12,112 nucleotides of DNA from Firmicutes bacterium ADurb.Bin467. GTDB lineage: Bacteria > Bacillota > Clostridia > Christensenellales > Aristaeellaceae. The notes under the pieces were generated by a model. That model saw only the letters and a program-made list of their open reading frames with translations, made no database searches and was not told the origin of the DNA. Location of the stretch: assembly GCA_002068815.1 (NCBI GenBank), contig MWAC01000041.1, forward strand, positions 1 to 12,112, in the 5' to 3' direction. Made by a program: the position numbers and the translations under genes. Each line of letters starts with the position of its first letter. Position 1 is the stretch's first letter. Of the stretch, positions 1 to 6,934 are shown piece after piece.

Positions 1-904
<904 letters not shown>

Positions 905-909
905 AGAAG

Positions 910-1473
910 TTACCCGGCCGGAGTCGGCGAAACCGACGGCACCGGCGTCGGCGTCGCCTCGACGATGATGCTCGTCTGGCGCATGCCGATGATCTTCCAC
1001 TTTCCGGAGGTCTTGACGAGCACGACCTCGTAGCGGCCGCCCTGCCACGGCGGGATGTTCGCTTCGACCTCGTTTTTGCGGCTCGAGAGCACCTTGCCGG
1101 TGATCGTCGGCACGCGCTCGAGCACCCTGCAGGTCGCGTAGTTGTCCCACGGCCACGCCCACAGGCTCTCGATCTCGAGCTTGTGCTCGAACCCGGTGAT
1201 CGAGTAGTCGACGTAGGGCGAGTCCTTGCCGAACGCCGCGATCAGCGCGGGGTCGGCGCTCAAAAAGTCCGGGTGGAAGTAGTTGTTGAGCTCCGGCGCG
1301 TCCTCGCGGGTCAGGATCACGTCGACGCGCTTCTGGAGGCCGTCGCTCAGGACGATATAGACGTTTGCGGTGTTCATGCACATGAAAAACGCGCACAGGA
1401 GCACCGAGACCGCGATGGTAAACATCAGGAGCCGCGAGGCGATAAACCACACCAGTCTACGAACGTATTTCAC
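910..1473 (-). CDS. Unrecognised single-pass membrane protein with possible NTF2-like outer domain
   Basis: I do not recognise this 187-residue protein. It has a basic N-terminus (MKYVRRLVW), one hydrophobic membrane segment (about residues 8-34), then about 150 residues that should face outside the membrane. The C-terminus is a Pro/Thr-rich tail (TPTPVPSVSPTPAG). The outer part ends in a strand pair around GGRYEVVLVKTSGKWKIIGM, a pattern common at the end of NTF2-like/SnoaL-like folds; this is a weak resemblance, not an assignment. The start is GTG at 1473-1471, with GGGAG nine bases upstream. It begins 22 bases after the stop of the zorB-like gene and is followed by a terminator, so it is the last gene of that three-gene unit. 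Acting with the motor pair at the cell envelope is inferred from position only. Confidence 0.85.
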   Translation of the reverse strand: MKYVRRLVWFIASRLLMFTIAVSVLLCAFFMCMNTANVYIVLSDGLQKRVDVILTREDAPELNNYFHPDFLSADPALIAAFGKDSPYVDYSITGFEHKLEIESLWAWPWDNYATCRVLERVPTITGKVLSSRKNEVEANIPPWQGGRYEVVLVKTSGKWKIIGMRQTSIIVEATPTPVPSVSPTPAG

Positions 1474-1495
1474 AGTCGGTTTCTCCCAAATCCTT

Positions 1496-2557
1496 TCAGT
1501 TTCCCTGCTCGAGCAGCGCCTGCAGCCTCGCGACCATCTGCTCGTCCGTCAGCCGGAACTTGAACACGACGCGGCGGGAGGCGTTCCGGTTCTCGGTGCC
1601 GTCGGCGTTGTAGATCAGGTTGCTGTACGAGCGGCCGTTCGCGGTCGCGATCTTGCGCAGATGGTCGCGCATCTCGTCCGAAATGTGCGGATAGCCGTCC
1701 GCGAGCACATAGCTTCCGACGTTGTACGCGCGCTGCTGCGAGAGCTTGAGGTTGTCGATGTAGCCGCCGACGGAGTCCGTGTGGCCCTCGATGATGATCT
1801 CGCTGACGTAGCCCCTGTACTCGTCGGAGAACAGCACGTTGAGGTACACGGGCAAAAACGCGTCGATGCGCGCCTTGCCCTCGCGCGAGAGCTCGGATTC
1901 GCCGGTGGGGAACAATACGTCGCTCTCGAGCGCGATCGCGCCGCTCGTCGGATCGACGGTCGCCGAGATGTGCGCGCTTTTGAGCGCCTCGCTCAAGGAC
2001 GCGATGATCCGCGTGCGGATGCCGACCAATTGCTCGATCTGGCTCTGCTGATCCTCGAGCTGCCCCTGCTGCTGAAGCAGCTGCGCCTGCTGGAGGAGTA
2101 TCTGCTGCTGCTGTTCGTCCAGCGTCGAGAGCGTCTGCTGGAGCTCGGTCGCCTGCCGGTCCAATTCCTGCTGCGTGAGCTGCGCCGCCTGCTGCGCCGC
2201 CGCGACCAGGAGCTGCTGCACCGCGAGGTCCTCCTGCGCGGCGGTCAGCTCCGTCTGCGCGGAAGAGAGCGCCGCGTTCTTCTCGTTGAGCTCGCTCTGC
2301 GCGGCGATCAGCGCGGCCTCCTTCGCGGCGATGTCCTCCTCGGTGCTTTGCAGCGTCGTCTGCAAAATGACCATCGCGTCGCGCTTCTCGGCGTAGTCGT
2401 CGTACATCAGGAAGTACTGGTAGAGCATGTAGAAGAGCACCAGTATCACGACCAGCACGAGCGCGCTCATCAGGTCGGAAAAGCTCAGCCAGAAGCTGTT
2501 TCTATCCCCGTTCGAGCGGAAGGAGCCGGGGCGCCTGCGGATGCTGGAGGATCGCAT
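1496..2557 (-). CDS. ZorB/MotB-like stator protein with Gln-rich coiled coil and OmpA domain
   Basis: This 353-residue protein has the layout of the peptidoglycan-anchored subunit of a 5:2 ion-driven motor (MotB, ZorB). The short cytoplasmic N-terminus ends in FWLSFSDLMSALVL. Asp28 sits at the mouth of the single membrane helix (about 29-50), where MotB and ZorB carry the ion-binding Asp. A long coiled coil follows (about 55-180) and turns very Gln-rich at about 118-176. The C-terminal OmpA domain (about 195-337) shows LFPTGESELS, GHTDS (258-262), NLKLSQQRAYNV (269-280) and RNASRRVVFKF, the usual peptidoglycan-binding signature. ATG at 2557-2555 is preceded by AGGCGG and lies 12 bases after the zorA-like stop, so the two are co-transcribed and probably coupled. 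The FSDLM motif and the ZorA-like partner favour the ZorB group; a flagellar MotB is unlikely because no flagellar gene is nearby. No Zorya effector is present, so no zor symbol is given. Confidence 0.9.
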   Translation of the reverse strand: MRSSSIRRRPGSFRSNGDRNSFWLSFSDLMSALVLVVILVLFYMLYQYFLMYDDYAEKRDAMVILQTTLQSTEEDIAAKEAALIAAQSELNEKNAALSSAQTELTAAQEDLAVQQLLVAAAQQAAQLTQQELDRQATELQQTLSTLDEQQQQILLQQAQLLQQQGQLEDQQSQIEQLVGIRTRIIASLSEALKSAHISATVDPTSGAIALESDVLFPTGESELSREGKARIDAFLPVYLNVLFSDEYRGYVSEIIIEGHTDSVGGYIDNLKLSQQRAYNVGSYVLADGYPHISDEMRDHLRKIATANGRSYSNLIYNADGTENRNASRRVVFKFRLTDEQMVARLQALLEQGN

Positions 2558-2569
2558 TTCGCCACCGCC

Positions 2570-4123
2570 TTACTGCCGGTAGAGGCGGGCGGCCGCGGCG
2601 CTCAGGGAGGCCTCGGCGCGCTCCAATGCCTGGGAGATGCGGTCGATCTGGTCCAGGAAGTGATCGGTCGCGCCTCCGACGGCGTCGGGAAGCTGGTTCA
2701 GCGCGTCGGCGATGCCCGCGGACAGGTAGTCCACGCGCTTGGTGAACTCCGCCATGTAGTCGCGGAAGCTGTCGAGCGTGTCGGAGAGGTCGAGCCGCAA
2801 TTGCTCGCCGATTCGCTGGCGGTTGTTCTCGAGCATCGCGCCGGTCGCGCGGAGCTCGCCCGCGGCCTTCATGAGGCCCGCGGTCGATTCGCCGCTGACC
2901 TCGCTGAACCGCTGGAGCATCGCCTTCTGCGCCTCCTGCAGGGACAGCATCGACCGGTTCAGCTCGCCGTGCATCGCTGAAACGCTCTTCAGATACGAGT
3001 TCTGCTGCCCCGCGACCAATTCCATCTTCTCGACGTTCGACGCGATGCGCAGATAGCTGTCGTCCGCGCGGGTCTGCGTATGCTTGAGGCTCTCCATGTA
3101 CCCCTCGAGCTTTCCGACCATGTCCTCGAGGTTCTTCTCGAGCTGCGCGGCGTTTTTGAGCACCTTCTCGGCGTTCTGCATGCCCTCCTGGACGATCGCA
3201 GTCGCCGCGAGCTGGCTCCTGCAGGTCGAGTCGATCACGTCGGACAGGTTTTTGAGCTCGCCCTCGAGCATCTCGTCGACGCGCTCGACAAACCGCCCGG
3301 CGACCTTGTCGATCAGGCGCATCTGCTGCTGCGTGTTGACGGCCATGAAGTTCTCGAGGCTCTCCTGGATCGGCGCGAGGGCGCCCGTAAGCGCCGTCTC
3401 GAATTTCTCCGAGAAGCCGCCGCCGATCTCCTGCGCGATCGTCTGGATCAAGGACGTCTGCTCCTGCTGGTAGATCGCGATCTGCGTCATCGGATCGACC
3501 GAGAGAACGCCCGCGTACCGGCTCATCGCGCCGTAAAAGTCCTGCAGCGTGTGCTGCGTCGAGCCGCTGATGAACCGCGTGATCAATGTGAAGCTGATCG
3601 AGCCGACGACGCCCCAGATCGACGTCATGAACGCGTAGCGCATGCCGGGGATGAGCGTCACGATCGAGTGCTGCACGGCCTCGGCGTCCGACATGCTGAA
3701 CCCGGTCAGGCCCTCGGTCAGCCCCATCAGCGTTCCGAGGAAGCCCAAGGACACCATCAGCCCCGGGATCGCCTCCGCGAACGACATGCGGCCCGGGCCG
3801 TAGATGACGGTGTCCTCGTTTATGTAATCCTCGACGTTCGACGCGTTGTGGTACACGCCGTCTGCGAAGAACAGGTTGTTCAGGTACTCGCTCCAGTGCG
3901 GGAAGAGCCTGCCCTTTCCCAGGAACTTGTCCTCCTGCCAGGACCGCTTCCCGCTCGCGCCCTTCTTGATCAGCCGGATCGCGCGCTTGAGCGTGCCCCG
4001 CGTGCGCGCGATCGGCACGATGCAGCGGAAAAAGCCCCACACAAAGAGCAGCACGATGACGGCGTAGACCAGCGCGTTGATCGCGCCGTCCGAAGCGTCG
4101 ACAGCCCACTGTAGTATGTTCAT
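2570..4123 (-). CDS. ZorA-like MotA/TolQ/ExbB-family proton-channel protein with long cytoplasmic tail
   Basis: This 517-residue inner-membrane protein should form the pentameric ring of an ion-driven motor with the OmpA protein downstream. Membrane helices are visible at about 15-38, 113-138 and 158-185. The second (AIPGLMVSLGFLGTLMGL) and third (GMRYAFMTSIWGVVGSISF) form the MotA/TolQ/ExbB core. Thr131 in GTLMG and Thr167 in FMTSIWG sit where TolQ and ExbB have their channel threonines. After residue 186 about 330 residues are predicted helical and coiled-coil, as in the intracellular tail of ZorA and unlike MotA, TolQ or ExbB, which stop soon after the membrane core. I chose ATG 4123-4121 because GGGAGGG lies 4 bases upstream; in-frame ATGs at 4138 and 4150 have no ribosome binding site. 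It heads a three-gene unit behind a candidate promoter and palindrome. The family call is firm; a defence role is not shown. Confidence 0.9.
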   Translation of the reverse strand: MNILQWAVDASDGAINALVYAVIVLLFVWGFFRCIVPIARTRGTLKRAIRLIKKGASGKRSWQEDKFLGKGRLFPHWSEYLNNLFFADGVYHNASNVEDYINEDTVIYGPGRMSFAEAIPGLMVSLGFLGTLMGLTEGLTGFSMSDAEAVQHSIVTLIPGMRYAFMTSIWGVVGSISFTLITRFISGSTQHTLQDFYGAMSRYAGVLSVDPMTQIAIYQQEQTSLIQTIAQEIGGGFSEKFETALTGALAPIQESLENFMAVNTQQQMRLIDKVAGRFVERVDEMLEGELKNLSDVIDSTCRSQLAATAIVQEGMQNAEKVLKNAAQLEKNLEDMVGKLEGYMESLKHTQTRADDSYLRIASNVEKMELVAGQQNSYLKSVSAMHGELNRSMLSLQEAQKAMLQRFSEVSGESTAGLMKAAGELRATGAMLENNRQRIGEQLRLDLSDTLDSFRDYMAEFTKRVDYLSAGIADALNQLPDAVGGATDHFLDQIDRISQALERAEASLSAAAARLYRQ

Positions 4124-4127
4124 GTTT

Positions 4128-4134
4128 CCCTCCC
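4128..4134 (-). promoter_or_regulatory. Ribosome binding site that fixes the zorA-like start
   Basis: GGGAGGG on the minus strand, separated by AAAC from the ATG at 4123. The two upstream in-frame ATG codons (4138, 4150) are preceded only by GC alternation, so this site decides the start. Confidence 0.75.
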
Positions 4135-4160
4135 GCATCGGCGCGCGCATGGTAAAGGCC

Positions 4161-4179
4161 GAAATTCTCCCGGAATTTC
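4161..4179. promoter_or_regulatory. Perfect palindrome in the leader of the zorA-like gene (candidate operator)
   Basis: GAAATTC, a 5-base spacer TCCCG, then GAATTTC: a 7-bp perfect inverted repeat of 19 bases in total. It lies between the candidate start of transcription (about 4203) and the start codon (4123). Its A+T-rich arms stand out in this G+C-rich window. It could bind a dimeric regulator or form a weak hairpin in the leader RNA; nothing in the window tells which. Confidence 0.45.
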
Positions 4180-4209
4180 AAGTCGAAGGGCCCGGCAAAT
4201 ACACCTATC

Positions 4210-4238
4210 AGTATACCATCGGGCATGGGGCGAAAAAA
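4210..4238 (-). promoter_or_regulatory. Candidate extended -10 promoter of the zorA-like cluster
   Basis: On the minus strand TATACT (4210-4215) matches the -10 consensus in 5 of 6 bases and is preceded by TGG, giving the extended -10 element TGnTATACT. With a 17-base spacer the -35 position reads TTTTTT (4233-4238), which is poor, so activity would rest on the extended -10. It would give a leader of about 80 bases containing the palindrome. No clear terminator separates mnmE from this cluster, so readthrough from mnmE is also possible. Confidence 0.5.
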
Positions 4239-4300
4239 GGCAGATGGCATGACTTAATCGTGACAAATGCCCGGAACTGCGGTTTTTTTGGAACGGGATG

Positions 4301-5653
4301 CTATTTTCCGACACAGAAATTCCGGAAAATCGCGTCGAGAACGTCCTCCGTAGCGTTCTGGCCGGTGATCTGTGCGAGCAGCTTCTGCGCGCGCCAGAGG
4401 TCGTCCGCGGCTTGGTCGACGGGGATGCCGCCCTTGAGCGCGGCCTCGCAGGCGCGCAGGTGCTCCGCCGCCTTTTTCGCGAGCTCTATGTGGCGCTTCG
4501 CGGTGAATATGCCCTCGACCGCCGAGGAAGCGCCGAGCTTTTTGAGGATCATGGCCGTCAGCGCCTTGACGCCCGCGCCGCTCTTCGCCGAGAGCCGGAC
4601 GCGGTCCAGGTTCGGCAGGGAACTCTCGCCGAGCCTCGGCGGGAGGTCGGCCTTGTTGAGGCAGAGGACATACCGCTCGTCCGCGTCCCGAAGGAGCGCG
4701 CGGTCGTCCGCGGTCAAGGGCTCGCTCAAATCCAGCACGAGCAGCACGACGTCCGCGCGGCTCAGGGCCCCGCGCGCGCGCCGGACGCCCAAAATTTCGA
4801 TCTTGTCGCCGGTCTCGCGTATGCCCGCGGTATCCGAGAGCTCGACGTAGAGCCCGTTCAATTCGACGCGCTCGGTCAGGACGTCGCGGGTCGTGCCGGG
4901 GATGTCGGTCACGATCGCGCGCTCCTGTCTGACGAGCGCGTTCAGAAGCGACGACTTTCCGACGTTCGGCCTCCCGGCGAGCACGACGGACGCGCCCTCC
5001 CGGAGGATTCGCGCCGCGCGGGGGTCGAGCTTCTCCTCGATCTCCTCGGCGATCTCGCAGACCGCCTCGCAGACCGCGCCGGCGACGAGCGGCTCCTCCA
5101 TCTCCTCGGGGAAGTCGGTCGCGGCCTCGACGGTCGATAGCACGTCCGTCAACCGCTTCGACAGGTCCCCGACGAAGCTCGAGACGCCGCCTCCCAATTG
5201 CCGAAGCGACGCGCGCCGGGCCGCCTCGCCGCGCGCGCCGATCAGCTGCATCACGGCCTCGGCGCGACTCAAGTCGATCCTCCCGTTCAGAAACGCGCGC
5301 TTCGTGAACTCGCCGGGCTCGGCCATCTGCGCGCCCGCGCGGAGCACGCGGTTCAGAATGGCCTCCGAGCAGGCGGTTCCGCCGTGGCAGTGGATCTCGA
5401 GCACGTCCTCGCGCGTATACGAATGCGGCGCAATCATGATCACCGCCATGACCTCGTCGACGATCTCGCCGTTTTCCTCGACCACATGGCCGTAGTACAT
5501 GCGGTGGGATTCGTATTCCGCCTCGATCACGGCCGGGCGGAACACGCTGCGCAGTATATGGCGCGATAGCTTCCCGCTGACGCGCACGATGGCGATGCCG
5601 CCTTCCCCCTGCGCGGTGGAAACGGCGGCAATCGTCGCCCTCTGACGCCGCAC
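4301..5653 (-). CDS. mnmE: tRNA modification GTPase MnmE (TrmE)
   Basis: With MnmG, MnmE installs the carboxymethylaminomethyl group at C5 of wobble U34 in a group of tRNAs, using a methylene-folate donor and GTP hydrolysis. At 450 residues it is the usual length. The N-terminal folate-binding domain is about 1-120. The G domain inside the helical domain has G1 GRPNVGKSS (227-235, including the K+-coordinating Asn), G2 GTTRD (253-257), G3 DTAGI (274-278), G4 NKAD (333-336) and G5 SAK (355-357). The C-terminus is FCVGK, with the catalytic Cys447 of the conserved C[IVL]GK end. The start is GTG at 5653-5651, only 4 bases after the dnaN stop and with no ribosome binding site, so translation is probably coupled to dnaN. 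In many Bacillota mnmE sits with yidC, jag and mnmG; here it follows dnaN, and mnmG is not in the window. Confidence 0.97.
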   Translation of the reverse strand: MRRQRATIAAVSTAQGEGGIAIVRVSGKLSRHILRSVFRPAVIEAEYESHRMYYGHVVEENGEIVDEVMAVIMIAPHSYTREDVLEIHCHGGTACSEAILNRVLRAGAQMAEPGEFTKRAFLNGRIDLSRAEAVMQLIGARGEAARRASLRQLGGGVSSFVGDLSKRLTDVLSTVEAATDFPEEMEEPLVAGAVCEAVCEIAEEIEEKLDPRAARILREGASVVLAGRPNVGKSSLLNALVRQERAIVTDIPGTTRDVLTERVELNGLYVELSDTAGIRETGDKIEILGVRRARGALSRADVVLLVLDLSEPLTADDRALLRDADERYVLCLNKADLPPRLGESSLPNLDRVRLSAKSGAGVKALTAMILKKLGASSAVEGIFTAKRHIELAKKAAEHLRACEAALKGGIPVDQAADDLWRAQKLLAQITGQNATEDVLDAIFRNFCVGK

Positions 5654-5657
5654 CGGA

Positions 5658-6764
5658 TCAGTAGGCTGTGCGCACCGGGAGCACCAGATGCACGTAGTCG
5701 CCGTCGCCGACCGGGGAGATGACGCAGGGGCTCAGGCTGCTGGTGAAGCTCATCTCGACCGACTCCGCGTCGATCGCGCGCACGACGTCCATCATATAGC
5801 GGACGTTGAACGCGATCGCGAGCTCGCTGCCGTCGATCTCGACCTCCATCTCCTCGTGCGCGTCGCCCATCTGGGAGTTCGCCTCGATCTCCAGTATGCC
5901 GTCGTGCAGGTAGAAGCGGATCAGGTTGTTGCTGCCCTCCCTCGCGAGCAGCGCCGCGCGGTCGATCGCGCGCCTAAGCGCCTCGAGGTTCACGATCGCG
6001 CGCATGTTGAACGACGTCGGGAGGATGCGCCGGTAGTTGATGTACTCGCCGTCGACGAGCATCACGTACACGTCGGTCTTCTGGAGCCGTATCTGCAGCT
6101 TGTTTCCGTTGAAGTTGAGCGTCGCGAACGCGTCCTCCTCGCCGCTCAGAAGCTTTCCGATGTCGCCGACCGCGCGGCCGGGGATGATCGCGGACACGTT
6201 TTCGAGCACGTCCGAGCACTTCGCGCGCTTATAGGCCATCCGGAAGCCGTCGAGCGCGACCATCGTCACGTCGCCGCCGGCGATCTCGAGCAGGCACCCC
6301 GTCAGCACCTCGCGCGCGTCGTCGGAGGCGATCGCGAACTCGGTCTTCTGGATCATGTCCCGGAGCATGTCCTGCGGCAGCGTGATCTCGCAGTCGCCGT
6401 CGATCTTCGGGAGCGCCGGATAGAGGTCCGGGTCCTGCCCGGCGACGTTGAGGCGCGACGCGCCCGAGGTCAGCGTAAACAGGAAGCGGTCGCTCATGCG
6501 GACCTCGGTCGTATCCGTCGGGAGCCTGCGCACGATCTCGCTGAACAGCTTTCCGGGCAGCACGCCGCGGCCGAACTCGCGGACGTCGCAGTCGACGCGC
6601 GTCGTGATCGTCAGACGCTCGTCGGACGCCGTAAGCTGTATCCGCCCGCTCTGGGCCTCCAGCAGGACTCCCTCCAGGATCGGGTTCGTCGTCCGGGCCG
6701 TCAGCGCGCGGGTCACGATTTGAAGCCCTTCCATCAGGGCCGGGGTGGGGCAGGTGAAGCGCAT
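5658..6764 (-). CDS. dnaN: DNA polymerase III beta sliding clamp
   Basis: DnaN forms the dimeric ring that tethers the replicative polymerase to DNA and recruits many partners. The product is 368 residues, the normal length, and consists of three repeated clamp folds of about 120 residues. Typical segments are MRFTCPTPALMEGLQIVTRA at the N-terminus, NPILEGVLLEA, NVAGQDPDLYPALP, the LDGFRMA segment of domain 2, VDGEYINYRRILP, and the hydrophobic C-terminal end HLVLPVR. I chose ATG 6764-6762 because GGAGGGAG lies 4 bases upstream and because it gives the conserved MRFT start; the longer in-frame start at 6785 lies upstream of this site. It follows dnaA after 170 bases, the classical dnaA-dnaN order, and is followed after 4 bases by mnmE. 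Confidence 0.97.
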   Translation of the reverse strand: MRFTCPTPALMEGLQIVTRALTARTTNPILEGVLLEAQSGRIQLTASDERLTITTRVDCDVREFGRGVLPGKLFSEIVRRLPTDTTEVRMSDRFLFTLTSGASRLNVAGQDPDLYPALPKIDGDCEITLPQDMLRDMIQKTEFAIASDDAREVLTGCLLEIAGGDVTMVALDGFRMAYKRAKCSDVLENVSAIIPGRAVGDIGKLLSGEEDAFATLNFNGNKLQIRLQKTDVYVMLVDGEYINYRRILPTSFNMRAIVNLEALRRAIDRAALLAREGSNNLIRFYLHDGILEIEANSQMGDAHEEMEVEIDGSELAIAFNVRYMMDVVRAIDAESVEMSFTSSLSPCVISPVGDGDYVHLVLPVRTAY

Positions 6765-6768
6765 ATTT

Positions 6769-6776
6769 CTCCCTCC
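6769..6776 (-). promoter_or_regulatory. Ribosome binding site that fixes the dnaN start
   Basis: GGAGGGAG on the minus strand, four bases (AAAT) before the ATG at 6764. It rules out the longer in-frame start at 6785. Confidence 0.8.
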
Positions 6777-6828
6777 GAATGTCATTTATATATGGATGGA
6801 ACCGACGTAGCCGTAGTGCGGTGGAAAC

Positions 6829-6837
6829 TGTGGAAAA
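6829..6837 (-). promoter_or_regulatory. DnaA box in the dnaA-dnaN spacer
   Basis: TTTTCCACA on the minus strand matches the TTWTNCACA consensus at every position. It is about 65 bases upstream of the dnaN start and could act in replication control or in dnaN expression. Confidence 0.6.
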
Positions 6838-6934
6838 CCGCGAAAAGGCCCTGCCGCGCCTGAAAAAGATGTCAACAGCCGGTGTAGACAACCTGTGGGC
6901 GCCGGGGCGGGTTGTGAACAGGTCCCCCCAAGGT

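Larger units (their letters stand above)
6765..6934. other. dnaA-dnaN spacer with a DnaA box: possible second origin sub-region
   Basis: This 170-base spacer has one box matching TTWTNCACA exactly (TTTTCCACA, minus strand, 6829-6837). Weaker look-alikes with two mismatches are at 6883-6891 and 6913-6921. A short A+T-rich run (6785-6793, TATATA and TATAAA on the minus strand) lies just upstream of dnaN. It could be a weak -10 or part of an unwinding element; no good -35 is in place. No dnaA terminator is evident, so dnaN may be read from the dnaA transcript. Bacillota origins are often bipartite around dnaA, which fits, but the evidence here is limited. Confidence 0.5.

Noticed and set aside
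1370..2980. Open frame of 536 codons on the plus strand opposite the zorB-like gene
   Set aside because: Arg/Leu/Val/Glu-rich shadow of a G+C-rich coiled-coil gene; no ribosome binding site, no recognisable domain, and the opposite strand encodes a clear OmpA protein.
3080..4114. Open frame of 344 codons on the plus strand
   Set aside because: Antisense shadow of the zorA-like tail, rich in Leu, His, Arg and Asp with no domain.
1496..4123. Flagellar MotA-MotB pair
   Set aside because: The channel protein has three core helices and a very long tail, the partner has an FSDLM motif and a long coiled coil, and no flagellar or chemotaxis gene is nearby. ZorAB-like fits better.
1496..4123. A complete Zorya defence system of a known type
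   Set aside because: None of ZorC, ZorD, ZorE or other effector-type genes (helicase, HNH nuclease) is present on either side within the window.
2502..4250. Open frame of 582 codons on the minus strand overlapping the zorA-like gene in another frame
   Set aside because: Arg/Gly/Ala-rich composition with no membrane helices or motifs; the overlapping frame encodes a well-supported MotA/TolQ-family protein.
4270..4305. Terminator after mnmE
   Set aside because: Only a 3-bp stem can be drawn ahead of the T run on the plus strand, which is the wrong strand for mnmE; no convincing hairpin on the minus strand.
5688..6863. Open frame of 391 codons on the plus strand opposite dnaN
   Set aside because: Antisense shadow; the dnaN product accounts for the region completely.
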